The notes beneath the pieces are model-generated. The model was not told the DNA's origin and made no database searches. It saw only the letters and a list, made by a program, of their open reading frames with translations. From positions 455,834-519,833 of the forward strand of contig NZ_LIXJ01000002.1 of assembly GCF_001905795.1 (NCBI RefSeq): 64,000 bases of DNA, written 5' to 3'. The translations under genes and the position numbers were made by a program. The DNA is from Streptomyces sp. CB01580 (lineage in GTDB: Bacteria > Actinomycetota > Actinomycetes > Streptomycetales > Streptomycetaceae). Shown here one piece after another: positions 41,935 to 52,114 of this stretch; the first letter of the stretch is position 1; every line of letters begins with the position of its first letter.

Positions 41935-44928
41935 ATGCCCGCAACGGGTAATGGAGTTGGGGCGATCGGCGCGCAGACCGTCACCATCAGTTTCGCCGGT
42001 TTCAACCGCGCCTGGGCGGCGTGGATCGCGGACCGCCTGGAGCGGCGTGGCGTCACCGTCGTCCAACAGCGCTGGGACCCCCCGGTGGAGGCGGCGCTGG
42101 AGGAGTCGCTGCGGGATCTGACGCTGTCGCGCGGCGACGTCCTGCTGATCCTCAGCGACTGGTACTTCCAGCTGGGCCCCCGCAGCACCGCGGAGTGGAA
42201 CAGCGCCCTGCGCGAGGTCGTCGCGCCGGACCCCGACCGCTTCGCCGCCGTACGCGTGACCACGTCCGCGCTGCCCGGCGCCACGTCCGTCTTCGGAGCG
42301 GCCGATCTGACCAACGTCGGCGCCGACGAGGCCGAACGACGGCTCCTCGTACGCATGGGACTGCCCACCGACCCGCTGCCGGACGCGGTCGAGGCCAGGC
42401 CCGGGCCCCGGTATCCGGCGGACACCCCGGAGGTGTGGGGCGGGGTGCCGCGGCGCAACACCCGGTTCACCGGCCGCGACGAACTCCTCAGCAGGACGTA
42501 CCAGACCCTCCAGGACGCCGGGCCCGGCGCCGGGGTCGTGACCCTGCACGGGATGCCGGGCGTCGGCAAGACCCAACTGGCCGCGGAGTACGTCTACCGC
42601 TTCAGCTCCGAGTACGACGCCGTCTGGTGGGTGCCCGCCGACCGCCGCGCCCTCTACCGCCAGAAACTCGCCGAACTCGCCCCCGAACTGGGCCTGTCCA
42701 CGGGCGCCGAGTACGGCGAACGGCTGCGCGCGGTACGCGACGCCCTGCGCCGCGGCGAACCGCACTCCCACTGGCTCCTCGTCCTGGACGGCGCCGACGA
42801 ACCCGAACACATCTGGGACCTGGTGCCGACCGGCCCCGGCCACGTCCTGATCACCTCCCGCAACCGGGAGTGGCGCGAGCACAACAGCAACCTGATCGGG
42901 GTCCCCGTCTACGCCCGCGACGAATCGGTCGCCTTCATCCGCCGACGCGCCCCGCGGCTGACCCGGGCCGAGGCCGGCCAACTCGCCGAGGCACTGGAGG
43001 ACCTGCCGCTCCTCCTCGACCAGACCGCCGGCTGGCTGGGCGACTCCGACATGTCGGTGGAGGAGTACATCGGACTCCTCGAAGGCGGCATCGACCAGGA
43101 CGTCGTCAAGGTCTCCGCGGACTTTCCGCTCGCCTTCCAGACCGCCTGGTCGATACTGCTGAACAAGCTCAGGGACACCGTCCCGGAGTCCGTCGACCTG
43201 CTGCGCCTGTGCAGCTTCTTCGCGCCGGGCTCCATCCCCGTACGGCTGCTGAGGGAGATGCCGCCCGGCGAACTGCCGGAGCAGATCTCCGGGCTGATGA
43301 ACGACCCGTTGCTGTGGAACAGGGCGATCGCCCAGCTCCGCCAGTACTCCGTGGTCCGCCTGGAGTCCCACGAGACGGCCGGTGAGGAGGCGTCGTCCGG
43401 CGAAGCCCTCTACATGCACCGCATGGTCCACCAGATCATCGGCAAGGACATGCCGGAGAGCGACCGCCGGGAGTTCATCGACGTGGTCCGCCGGGCCCTC
43501 GCAGCGGCCGACCCCGGCCGCCCCACCGACACCCGGCTGTGGCCCGCCTACGCCGAGATCACCCCGCACCTGAAGTGGGCCGACGTGCTCAGGAGCACCG
43601 ACCCCTCGGTGCAGACCCTGGTGCTCAACTGCCTGCGCTACATGTACCTCTCCGGGGAGTACCGGGCCGGGATCAAGCTCGGCGCACGCGCCGTGGAGAC
43701 CTGGCGGGAACTCCTCGGCGAGGACCACCCCAGGCTCTGGGACCTCCGGTACCACTACGCCAACCTGTTGCGAGCTGTCGGAGAGTACGCCGAGACGGAG
43801 GCCATCGAGCGGGCCGCGGTCGACCACCTGCGCGCCGAACGCGGCCCCCAGGACCTGGAACACCTCCGCGCCGCCGGGGGGCTCGCCGCCGACCTGCGCG
43901 GACTGGGACGGTACGACGAGGCCATGGAGATCTCCGGCTGGATCCTCGGCGCCTACCGCGAACTCCTGGGCGACCAGGACTCGCGCACCCTCAACGCGCA
44001 GAACAACCTGGCCGTCTCGCTGCGCTTGCTGGGCCGGTACGAGGAGTCGCTGGAGCTCAACCGGCACACCCTGGACGCCCGGCGCCGACTGCTGCGCCCG
44101 CGCCACAGCTGGACGCTCTACTCGGAGATCAACTACGCCACCGACCTGCGGCTGCTCGGCCGGTACGGCGAAGCCCTGTCGCTCCAGAACCAGAGCGTCC
44201 GGGTGCACCGGCTGGTCATGGGGGCCGACAACCCGCAGACCCTGCGCGCCGAACACAACCTCGCGCTCAGCCAGTACCGTGCGGGAGACCGCGGCAGGGC
44301 CGGCGAACTCTTCATCCGGGTGCTGGAACGGGCCGAACGCGTCCTGGGCGAGAACGACCCGCTGACGATGATGTTCGCGGCCGGCCAGAGCTTCTTCGCC
44401 CGCGAGCACGCCGACATCGACCAGGCCAGGGCCATAAGCGCACGGGTCGTCACCGGATACGTGGCCATGCTCGGCGACCGGCACCCTTACGTGGCGGGGA
44501 CCCGGGCCAACCACGCGCTGATCCTGCGCAACGTGGGCGAACGGGACCACGCGCACGCACTTCTGGAGGAGGCGCTCGCCGACATGACCCGGGCCGTGGG
44601 GGAGAACCACCCCTGGACACTGGGCTGCGCGATCAACGCCTCGGCGCTGCGCAACCTGGTGGGGGACCCGGAGTCCGCCGCCGCCCTCACGGAAACGGTC
44701 GTCGCCCGGGCCGTCGAGGTCCTCGGCCGGACGCATCCGCTGACCCTGTCCGCCCGGATCGCCCATGCCGCGGACCTGCGCGGCCTGCGGGAACGGCAGC
44801 GTGCGGACAAGATCGAGACGGAGGCACTGGGAGACCTGGAGACCACCCTGGGCGCCCAGCACGTCCACACGGTCTCGGCCCGCTCCCGCAACCGCCCGTA
44901 CTGGGACTTCGAACCCCAGATGATCTGA
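41935..44928 (+). CDS. fxsT: FxsT: TIR-like, NB-ARC and TPR signalling ATPase
   Basis: The 997-aa STAND protein has a TIR-like domain at residues about 14-140 (TVTISFAGFNRAWAAWIADR, DVLLILSDWYF). The NB-ARC ATPase has Walker A GMPGVGKTQLA (Lys212) and Walker B LLVLDGAD (Asp285). From about residue 560 a long TPR array follows (NNLAVSLRLLGRYEESLELN, INYATDLRLLGRYGEALSLQ). This matches the FxsT family encoded with FxSxx-COOH peptides. I infer it senses a ligand through the TPRs and switches state on ATP. No separate TIR-like FxsC gene is found nearby; the TIR-like part is fused here. Confidence 0.93.
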   Translation: MPATGNGVGAIGAQTVTISFAGFNRAWAAWIADRLERRGVTVVQQRWDPPVEAALEESLRDLTLSRGDVLLILSDWYFQLGPRSTAEWNSALREVVAPDPDRFAAVRVTTSALPGATSVFGAADLTNVGADEAERRLLVRMGLPTDPLPDAVEARPGPRYPADTPEVWGGVPRRNTRFTGRDELLSRTYQTLQDAGPGAGVVTLHGMPGVGKTQLAAEYVYRFSSEYDAVWWVPADRRALYRQKLAELAPELGLSTGAEYGERLRAVRDALRRGEPHSHWLLVLDGADEPEHIWDLVPTGPGHVLITSRNREWREHNSNLIGVPVYARDESVAFIRRRAPRLTRAEAGQLAEALEDLPLLLDQTAGWLGDSDMSVEEYIGLLEGGIDQDVVKVSADFPLAFQTAWSILLNKLRDTVPESVDLLRLCSFFAPGSIPVRLLREMPPGELPEQISGLMNDPLLWNRAIAQLRQYSVVRLESHETAGEEASSGEALYMHRMVHQIIGKDMPESDRREFIDVVRRALAAADPGRPTDTRLWPAYAEITPHLKWADVLRSTDPSVQTLVLNCLRYMYLSGEYRAGIKLGARAVETWRELLGEDHPRLWDLRYHYANLLRAVGEYAETEAIERAAVDHLRAERGPQDLEHLRAAGGLAADLRGLGRYDEAMEISGWILGAYRELLGDQDSRTLNAQNNLAVSLRLLGRYEESLELNRHTLDARRRLLRPRHSWTLYSEINYATDLRLLGRYGEALSLQNQSVRVHRLVMGADNPQTLRAEHNLALSQYRAGDRGRAGELFIRVLERAERVLGENDPLTMMFAAGQSFFAREHADIDQARAISARVVTGYVAMLGDRHPYVAGTRANHALILRNVGERDHAHALLEEALADMTRAVGENHPWTLGCAINASALRNLVGDPESAAALTETVVARAVEVLGRTHPLTLSARIAHAADLRGLRERQRADKIETEALGDLETTLGAQHVHTVSARSRNRPYWDFEPQMI

Positions 44929-45045
44929 ACCGCGCGCCGGTGCGGCACCGGGCTCGTCCGCGTACCCGCCGATGAGCCCGCACACGCCGGGGCCCGGCCC
45001 CGCGATCGACTCGCGGGACCGGGCCCCCGTGCGTGCTTCTGCCGG

Positions 45046-48000
45046 TCAGGCCTCGAAGACCTCGGCGATCAGCTGCGCCTGCTCGGCCTGGTGGCGCTTG
45101 GCCGAGCCGACCGCCGGGGAGGAGCTGTGCGGCCGCGAGATGCGGCGCAGGCGCTCACCGTGCGGGACGTCGGCACCGACGGCCAGGTCCAGGTGGTCGA
45201 TCAGGTTCAGGGCGATGAACGGCCAGGCACCCTGGTTGGCCGGCTCCTCCTGCGTCCAGAGGTACTTCTCGGCGTTCGGGTACTTGGCGATCTCGGCCTG
45301 GAGCTCGGCACCCGGCAGCGGGTACAGGCGCTCCAGACGGATGAACGCGACGTCCGTGGCGCCGCGCTTCGCCCGCTCGGCCTCCAGGTCGTAGTAGACC
45401 TTGCCGGCGCAGAAGACGACCTTGCGGACGTTCTCCGGCTTCACCGTGTCGTCGCCGATCACCGGGCGGAAGCCGCCGGTGGTGAACTCCTCCGCCTTCG
45501 ACGCGGCGGCCTTGAGACGGAGCATCGACTTCGGGGTGAAGACGACCAGCGGCTTGTGGTGCGGGTTGTGCGCCTGCCACCGCAGGAGGTGGAAGTAGTT
45601 CGACGGCAGGGTCGGCATGGCGACCGTCATGTTGTTCTGCGCGCACAGCTGGAGGAAGCGCTCCGGGCGGGCGGACGAGTGGTCCGGGCCCTGGCCCTCG
45701 TAGCCGTGCGGCAGCAGCAGCGTGACGCCGGAGGTCTGGCCCCACTTCTGCTCGGCCGAGGAGATGAACTCGTCGACGACGGTCTGGGCGCCGTTGGCGA
45801 AGTCACCGAACTGGGCCTCCCAGATGACCAGCGACTCCGGGCGGGTCAGCGAGTAGCCGTACTCGAAGCCCATCGCCGCGTACTCGCTGAGCAGCGAGTC
45901 GTAGACGTTGTAACGGGCCTGGTCGTCGGAGAGGTAGAGCAGCGGGGTGTAGTCCTCGCCGGTCACCTGGTCGACGAGGACCGCGTGACGCTGGCCGAAG
46001 GTGCCGCGGCGGGAGTCCTGGCCGGCGAGCCGGACCGGGGTGCCCTCCATCAGCAGCGAACCGATGGCCAGGGTCTCGCCCATGCCCCAGTCGATCGTGC
46101 CGTTCTCCACCGAGGCGGCGCGGCGCTGCATCTGCGGGAGCAGACGCGGGTGGACGGTGATCCGCTCGGGGATGTTGACCTGGGACTCCGCGACGACCTT
46201 CACGACCTCCGAGGTGACCGCGGTGTTCACGGCGACCGGGAACTCGGGCCGGGCCTCGGTGGTGTGCGCCGGCGCCGGGAGCGAGGTGGCCTCGCGGACC
46301 TCCGCGAAGACCTTCTCCAGCTGGCCCTGGAAGTCCTGGAGCGCCTGCTCGGCCTCTTCCAGGGTGATGTCGCCGCGACCGATGAGGGACTCGGTGTAGA
46401 GCTTGCGCACCGAGCGCTTCTTGTCGATCAGGGTGTACATCTGCGGGTTGGTGAACTCCGGGTTGTCGCCCTCGTTGTGACCGCGGCGGCGGTAGCAGAT
46501 GAGGTCGATGACGACGTCCTTGTTGAACGCCTGCCGGAACTCGAAGGCCAGCCGGGCGACCCGGACCACGGCCTCGGGGTCGTCGCCGTTGACGTGGATG
46601 ATCGGCGCCTCGATCATGCGGGCCACGTCCGTGGCGTACATGGAGGAGCGCGAGGACTCGGGGGCGGCGGTGAAGCCGACCTGGTTGTTGATCACCACGT
46701 GCACGGTGCCGCCGGTGCGGTAGCCGCGCAGCTGCGACATGTTGAGCGTCTCGGCGACGACTCCCTGGCCCGCGAAGGCCGCGTCGCCGTGGAGCGCGAT
46801 GGGCAGGACCGTGAAGTCCGTGCCGCCCTTGTTGATGACGTCCTGCTTGGCGCGGACGATGCCCTCCAGCACCGGGTCCACCGCTTCGAGGTGCGAGGGG
46901 TTGGCGGCCAGCGAGACCTTGATCTGCTCGCCGTCCAGACCGGTGAAGGTGCCCTCGGCGCCCAGGTGGTACTTCACGTCGCCGGAGCCGTGCATCGACC
47001 GGGGGTCGAGGTTGCCCTCGAACTCGCGGAAGATCTGCGCGTACGACTTGCCGACGATGTTCGCCAGCACGTTCAGCCGGCCGCGGTGGGCCATGCCGAT
47101 GACGACCTCGTCGAGGCGGGCCTCGGCGGCGGAGTCGATGACCGCGTCGAGCAGCGGGATGACGGACTCGCCGCCCTCCAGCGAGAACCGCTTCTGGCCG
47201 ACGTACTTGGTCTGCAGGAACGTCTCGAACGCCTCGGCGGCGTTGAGCCGGCGCAGGATGCGCAGCTGCTCCTCGCGCTCCGGCTGCGGGGTGCTCGTGC
47301 GCTCGACCCGGTCCTGGATCCACTTGCGCTGCTTCGGGTCCTGGATGTGCATGAACTCGATGCCGGTGGTGCGGCAGTACGACTCGCGCAGCACACCGAG
47401 GATGTCGCGGAGCTTCATCAGCGACTTGCCGGCGAAACCGCCGACCGCGAAGTCCCGCTCCAGGTCCCACAGGGTGAGGCCGTGCTCGGTGATGTCCAGG
47501 TCGGGGTGCTTGCGCTGGCGGTACTCCAGCGGGTCGGTGTCGGCCATGACGTGGCCGCGGACCCGGTAGGAGTGGATCAGCTCGAAGACCCGCGCCGCCT
47601 TGGTCACGTCGTTGTCGTGGGAGGCGTCGATGTCCTTGAGCCAGCGGACCGGCTCGTAGGGGATGCGCAGCGACTTGAAGATCTCGTCGTAGAAGTCGTT
47701 CTCGCCGAGCAGCAGCTGGGAGACGATGCGCAGGAACTCGCCGGACGCGGCGCCCTGGATGACGCGGTGGTCGTACGTCGAGGTCAGGGTCATGACCTTG
47801 GAGATGCCCAGCTTGTTCAGGGTGTCCTGGGAGGTGCCCTGGAACTCGGCGGGGTACTCCATGGCGCCGACGCCCATGATGAGGCCCTGCCCGGGCATCA
47901 GGCGGGGCACCGAGTGGACGGTGCCGATGCCGCCGGGGTTGGTCAGCGAGGCGGTGACGCCGGTGAAGTCGTCCATGCCGAGCTTGCCGCTGCGGGCGCG

Positions 48001-48846
48001 GCGGACGATGTCCTCGTACGCCTGCCAGAACTCGAAGAAGTTGAGCGTCTCGGCCTTCTTGATGGCCGCGACGACCAGCTGGCGGTCGCCGTTCGGCTTA
48101 ACCAGGTCGATGGCCAGGCCGAGGTTGACGTGCTCCGGCTTGACCAGGGTCGGCTTGCCGTCCTTCACCGTGAAGGAGTGGTTCATCGCCGGCATGGCCT
48201 TGAGGGCCTGCACCATCGCGTAGCCGATCAGGTGCGTGAAGGAGATCTTCCCGCCCCGGGCGCGCTTGAGGTGGTTGTTGATGACGATGCGGTTGTCGAA
48301 CAGCAGCTTCACCGGGACCGCGCGCACGGACGTGGCCGTCGGCAGCTCCAGCGAGGCGTTCATGTTCTTCGCGACGGCGGCCGACGGACCGCGCAGCGTC
48401 ACATACTCCGGGCCCTCGGCGGCCTCGGTGGCCGGCGCGGCGGCGGGCTTGGCCGGGGCCGGGGCCTTCGCGGCGGGGGCCGGGGCGGCCTTCGCCGGTG
48501 CGGCGGGCGCGGCCGGGGCGGCCTGCGCGGGCGCAGGGGCCGCGGGCGCGGGGGCCGTCGGAGCCTGCGCGGCGGGAGCCAGGGCCGGGGCGGCCTGGGG
48601 TGCGGCGGCCGGTGCGGCGGCGGCCGGGGTGCCGGGAACGGGCTTGTCCGCCGTGCCGGACGCCCCCGGCTTGTAGTCGGCGAAGAAGTCCCACCAGGCA
48701 CGATCGACCGAATTCGGGTCCTGGAGGTACTGCTGGTAGATCTCGTCGACGAGCCACTCGTTGGGGCCGAAAGCGGCAGCCGGGTCGGTACCCGGGGCGG
48801 CTTGATCGGTCGAGATGCTCGAGTTACTGGGGGACTGAGACGACAC
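45046..48846 (-). CDS. kgd: Multifunctional 2-oxoglutarate dehydrogenase/decarboxylase (E1 with E2-like domain)
   Basis: The 1266-aa protein is the actinobacterial fused form: N-terminus [18 protein letters not shown] and [16 protein letters not shown], then an Ala/Pro linker (residues about 60-130). The E2-like acyltransferase domain has [17 protein letters not shown]. The thiamine-diphosphate E1 part has [16 protein letters not shown] and [15 protein letters not shown], and the transketolase-like C-terminal domain follows. It feeds the TCA cycle and shares E3 and true E2 encoded elsewhere. The GTG at 48846 matches the family N-terminus; an ATG at 48897 adds 17 residues. It is downstream of, and co-directional with, the two-component genes. 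Confidence 0.95.
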   Translation of the reverse strand: MSSQSPSNSSISTDQAAPGTDPAAAFGPNEWLVDEIYQQYLQDPNSVDRAWWDFFADYKPGASGTADKPVPGTPAAAAPAAAPQAAPALAPAAQAPTAPAPAAPAPAQAAPAAPAAPAKAAPAPAAKAPAPAKPAAAPATEAAEGPEYVTLRGPSAAVAKNMNASLELPTATSVRAVPVKLLFDNRIVINNHLKRARGGKISFTHLIGYAMVQALKAMPAMNHSFTVKDGKPTLVKPEHVNLGLAIDLVKPNGDRQLVVAAIKKAETLNFFEFWQAYEDIVRRARSGKLGMDDFTGVTASLTNPGGIGTVHSVPRLMPGQGLIMGVGAMEYPAEFQGTSQDTLNKLGISKVMTLTSTYDHRVIQGAASGEFLRIVSQLLLGENDFYDEIFKSLRIPYEPVRWLKDIDASHDNDVTKAARVFELIHSYRVRGHVMADTDPLEYRQRKHPDLDITEHGLTLWDLERDFAVGGFAGKSLMKLRDILGVLRESYCRTTGIEFMHIQDPKQRKWIQDRVERTSTPQPEREEQLRILRRLNAAEAFETFLQTKYVGQKRFSLEGGESVIPLLDAVIDSAAEARLDEVVIGMAHRGRLNVLANIVGKSYAQIFREFEGNLDPRSMHGSGDVKYHLGAEGTFTGLDGEQIKVSLAANPSHLEAVDPVLEGIVRAKQDVINKGGTDFTVLPIALHGDAAFAGQGVVAETLNMSQLRGYRTGGTVHVVINNQVGFTAAPESSRSSMYATDVARMIEAPIIHVNGDDPEAVVRVARLAFEFRQAFNKDVVIDLICYRRRGHNEGDNPEFTNPQMYTLIDKKRSVRKLYTESLIGRGDITLEEAEQALQDFQGQLEKVFAEVREATSLPAPAHTTEARPEFPVAVNTAVTSEVVKVVAESQVNIPERITVHPRLLPQMQRRAASVENGTIDWGMGETLAIGSLLMEGTPVRLAGQDSRRGTFGQRHAVLVDQVTGEDYTPLLYLSDDQARYNVYDSLLSEYAAMGFEYGYSLTRPESLVIWEAQFGDFANGAQTVVDEFISSAEQKWGQTSGVTLLLPHGYEGQGPDHSSARPERFLQLCAQNNMTVAMPTLPSNYFHLLRWQAHNPHHKPLVVFTPKSMLRLKAAASKAEEFTTGGFRPVIGDDTVKPENVRKVVFCAGKVYYDLEAERAKRGATDVAFIRLERLYPLPGAELQAEIAKYPNAEKYLWTQEEPANQGAWPFIALNLIDHLDLAVGADVPHGERLRRISRPHSSSPAVGSAKRHQAEQAQLIAEVFEA

Positions 48847-49104
48847 GGCGGCAACCGCCCTCTTCCGCTTCACAAGGTGATGGACAGCGGAAATCAAGGC
48901 TACGCCTCCCGGGCCGTTCCATGCAGGCCGGGCCGCCCTTCGTCGCGCAAGTCACATCGAAAGGCGGGTTTCGGCGCAGGGATTGGCGGGAAACAAGCCT
49001 GGTTCCGCTGCACTACGGGTACGCGGGACCGCGGCTACGGCCCCCCTGGACCGTACCCCTGAAAGCGAGCACGCAGAACGTGCCCTTCCGGTTCGAACCC
49101 TATG

Positions 49105-50229
49105 TCAACCTCGCGGTTGTGATACCCCCGGAAGGGTGACGCGGATGCGGCAACCGCGAGCGGATTCGGCCACGCCGATGCGTCCGCCGTGCAGATCCAC
49201 CGCCCAGCGGGCGATCGCCAGGCCCAGCCCCGTACCGCCGTCGCTGCCGGGACCGTGGGGGGACGACACCTCGCCGCGGTTGAACCGCTCGAAGACGCGG
49301 TACCGCTCCGACTCCGGAATGCCCGGTCCCTCGTCCAGCACCTCCAGGTGCAGGGACCCCGGCCCGTCCCCGCGCCGGGCCAGCACCTGGACCCGGCCGT
49401 GCGGCGGACTGTGCTTGACAGCGTTGTCGATCAGATTGGCCACCACCTGGTGCAGCCGTTCCGTGTCCGCGTACGCGGTCAGCTCGGGCGGCGACACGTC
49501 CAGCGCCAGGGCCACGTCCTTGCGGCTGTGGTTCCCCGAACCGGAGGACAGGTGGCGGTGCGCGGCGGCGAAGTTGTTCGCCTCCTTCAGCACCCCCGAC
49601 AGGTACGGCCACACCTCGAAGCGGCTCGCCTTCAGCGTCACCACCCCGTTGTCCAGCCGGGACAGGTCCAGCAGCGTCTCCACCAGCCTGCCGAGCCGCT
49701 CGGTCTGCTTCAGCGCCGTCCGCATCGTCTCCGGATCGGCCGAGGACACCCCGTCCACGACGTTCTCCAGCACCGCCCGCAACGCCGCGATCGGCGTGCG
49801 CAGCTCGTGCGACACGTTCGCCACCAGCTCTTTGCGGTGCCGGTCCACGGCTTCCAGGTCGTCCGCCATGCGGTTGATCGTCTGGGCCAGGTCGCCGAGC
49901 TCGTCGCGCCGGTCGGCGCCGCTCACCCGCCTGGTGTAGTCGCCGTGCGAGATCGACCGGGCCACGGTCGTCATCTCGTCCAGCGGCGCCGTCAGGCCGT
50001 GCGCCACGAACTGCGTGATCAACAGGGTCGCGATCACCGAGAACACCGTGATGAACCGCAGCTCGGTCCTGGTCCGCAGCGCCACCATCAGCAGCCCGGT
50101 GGTGATGAACACCGAGACCACCACGAGCGTGCCCAGCTTGGCCTTGATCGAGAAGGGGCGCAGTCCGGAACCGGGCCGGGAGGTGCCGGGCCGGGCCGAT
50201 CCGGACCGGGTCGAACCGGGCCGGGTCAT
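49105..50229 (-). CDS. Two-component sensor histidine kinase
   Basis: The 374-aa membrane kinase has two hydrophobic segments (LGTLVVVSVFITTGLLMVAL and FITVFSVIATLLITQFVAHG) with almost no extracellular loop, so it probably senses within or near the membrane. A HAMP domain follows (APLDEMTTVARSISHGDYTR). The H-box is ANVSHELRTPIAALRAV, the N-box VVANLIDNAVKHSP, and the G boxes are DEGPGIPESER and GGTGLGLAIARW. Its ATG overlaps the response-regulator stop (ATGA). The signal is unknown. Confidence 0.95.
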   Translation of the reverse strand: MTRPGSTRSGSARPGTSRPGSGLRPFSIKAKLGTLVVVSVFITTGLLMVALRTRTELRFITVFSVIATLLITQFVAHGLTAPLDEMTTVARSISHGDYTRRVSGADRRDELGDLAQTINRMADDLEAVDRHRKELVANVSHELRTPIAALRAVLENVVDGVSSADPETMRTALKQTERLGRLVETLLDLSRLDNGVVTLKASRFEVWPYLSGVLKEANNFAAAHRHLSSGSGNHSRKDVALALDVSPPELTAYADTERLHQVVANLIDNAVKHSPPHGRVQVLARRGDGPGSLHLEVLDEGPGIPESERYRVFERFNRGEVSSPHGPGSDGGTGLGLAIARWAVDLHGGRIGVAESARGCRIRVTLPGVSQPRG

Positions 50230-50963
50230 GGGACCGGGGTCTCCAGCGCGTAGCCGACGCCGTGCACGGTACGGATCCGCTCCGCGCCGATCTTCCGGCG
50301 CAGCGCCTTGATGTGGCTGTCGACGGTACGGGTGCCGGAGGCGTCCGCCCAGTCCCAGACCTCGGCCAGCAGCTGCTCCCGGGAGAGCACGGCCCGCGGC
50401 GTGTTCGCCAGACAGACCAGCAGGTCGAACTCGGTCGGCGTGAGGTGGACGTCCTCGGCGCGCACCCGGACCCGGCGCTGCGCGTGGTCGATCTCCAGCT
50501 CGCCCAGCCGCAGGATGCCGCTGCGCGGCGTGACCGCGGCCAGCGCCGCCCGCTCGACCCGGCGCAGCAGGACGTGCACCCGGGCCGCGAGCTCGCGCAT
50601 CGAGAACGGCTTGGTCATGTAGTCGTCGGCGCCGACGCCCAGCCCGACCAGCATGTCGGTCTCGTCGTCCCTGGCGGTCAGCATCAGCACCGGCACCGGC
50701 CGCTGGGCCTGCACCCGGCGGCAGACCTCCAGGCCGTCGAAGCCGGGGAGCATGATGTCGAGGACCATCAGATCGGGCTGCCACGCCTCGGCCGCGTCCA
50801 CGGCCGCGGGCCCGTCGAGCGCCGTCTGCACCAGAAAGCCCTCGGCCCGCAGCCGGGCGGAAATGGCTTCGACGATCGTGGCGTCGTCCTCGACCACCAG
50901 CACCCGGCGCTGAGCGCCCGGGGTGGCCGCGACGCCGTTGTGGGTGGTGTGTGTCTGTTCCAT
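50226..50963 (-). CDS. OmpR-family response regulator
   Basis: The 245-aa regulator has a receiver domain with VLVVEDDATIVEAISAR, the phospho-acceptor Asp in LMVLDIMLPGFDGLEV, and the Thr and Lys switch residues in LMLTARDDE and DYMTKPFSM. A winged-helix domain follows (LTPTEFDLLVCLANTPRAVL, WADASGTRTVDSHIKALRRK). It is transcribed first, with the kinase coupled downstream. The start MEQTHTTHNG is chosen because domain homology begins soon after; upstream ATGs only add low-complexity residues. Confidence 0.94.
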   Translation of the reverse strand: MEQTHTTHNGVAATPGAQRRVLVVEDDATIVEAISARLRAEGFLVQTALDGPAAVDAAEAWQPDLMVLDIMLPGFDGLEVCRRVQAQRPVPVLMLTARDDETDMLVGLGVGADDYMTKPFSMRELAARVHVLLRRVERAALAAVTPRSGILRLGELEIDHAQRRVRVRAEDVHLTPTEFDLLVCLANTPRAVLSREQLLAEVWDWADASGTRTVDSHIKALRRKIGAERIRTVHGVGYALETPVP

Positions 50964-51186
50964 CGCCCCGCCCCTGCCCGTCCTCACGGGGGCCATTCCC
51001 CCGGACGCGCGGTCTTCGCTTGTGGATTTCATGGGTGATCCCGTCACCGGTCAGCAGCGTAAGGGCAGCGGGCTGTTCTCGGCTACGCAGGGTGTAACAG
51101 CCGAGGCGCGGCGGAGTGGCGGAGTGTCGGCCTTGTGGCGCTTGGCCCCCGGGTGTCCGGGAGCCGAGCGGGGCCGGTGGGCCTCC

Positions 51187-51879
51187 TCAGGCTGTCCGGA
51201 CCGCGAGATGCACCACGTCGGGAACACCTCGGGCAACGCGGACCTCTTCCGTACGTACACCACTGAATCCGGCATTCCGCAGGGCCTGTTCGAAGTCGGT
51301 GGACGGCTGGGCGGACCACACCGCGAGAACCCCGCCCGGTGTCAGCCGCTCCCGGCAGTCCGCCAGACCGGCGGGGGAGTACAGGTTCGAGTTGTCCTCG
51401 GTGACCGTCCAGTCCGGCCCGTTGTCGATGTCCAGGCACAGCGCGTCATAACGGTCCGTAGTCGTCCGCAGGTACGCGACGAGGTCCCGCGTCAGGATCT
51501 CGGTGCGCGGATCGGCGAGCGCCGCGCCGGAGATCCGGGCCAGCGGACCCTCCAGGTGCCAGTCCACGATCGCCTGCTCCCGCTCGACGACGGCGATCCG
51601 TCCCCATCGGGGTTCGGTGGCGGCCCGGACGAGCGAGAAGCCGACGCCGAGACCGCCGATGAGCACCGCCGGGTCGGGGCGGCCGTCGGGCAGCGCGGCC
51701 AGCGCCGCGTCGATCAGCAGCCGCTCGGAGCGCCCGTCGGAGGTGTCCATGAGGAAGCACCCGTTGGCGATGATCTCGAAGTCGTCGCCGCGTCCCCGCA
51801 GCACCACCTCGCCGTACGGGCCTTCGCGGCGGTCGAGCGTGACGGGGGCGTGGGTGTCGGGGCCGATGCTGTCGGGCAT
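51187..51879 (-). CDS. Spermidine synthase-like class I methyltransferase-fold protein
   Basis: The 230-aa protein has the spermine/spermidine-synthase-like core: VTLDRREGPYGEVVLRGRG, then the nucleotide motif AVLIGGLGVGFSLVRAATE, IAVVEREQAIVDWHL and the active-site strand DALCLDIDNGPDWTV. It is shorter than typical SpeE (about 280 aa) and may act on another substrate. It is divergent from the rhomboid-like gene and convergent with nothing nearby. GAG-rich sequence precedes the ATG. Confidence 0.85.
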   Translation of the reverse strand: MPDSIGPDTHAPVTLDRREGPYGEVVLRGRGDDFEIIANGCFLMDTSDGRSERLLIDAALAALPDGRPDPAVLIGGLGVGFSLVRAATEPRWGRIAVVEREQAIVDWHLEGPLARISGAALADPRTEILTRDLVAYLRTTTDRYDALCLDIDNGPDWTVTEDNSNLYSPAGLADCRERLTPGGVLAVWSAQPSTDFEQALRNAGFSGVRTEEVRVARGVPDVVHLAVRTA

Positions 51880-52114
51880 GGTGCGGATCTCCGATGGCGG
51901 ACGGACGGGGTCCCCGCCATCCTGGCCGGTCGGCACGGCCCGCGGCCAACCGGCCTTTGGTCCTGTCCGGGGTGTCGCGGTGCCGGTCCGGGGTAGCGTG
52001 CACTGTCGGACAGCTCGGAGGGATGTGTTCCGGTTGTCCGCGGGCCGGGCCGGGCGCGATGCCTGTCCGCGGGCCGGGCCATGACGGTACGGGGCGATCG
52101 CGAAGGGTGGGACG

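Noticed and set aside
45091..49062. A 1323-codon open frame on the plus strand opposite kgd
   Set aside because: It is the antisense shadow of a real, well-conserved gene in GC-rich DNA. Its translation shows no domain and has the low-complexity Leu/Val/Gly/Arg composition typical of such shadows.
49085..49110. A TTGACA -35 box for kgd (complement of 49103-49108)
   Set aside because: No -10 sequence occurs at 16-18 bases spacing, and the site overlaps the end of the histidine kinase gene.
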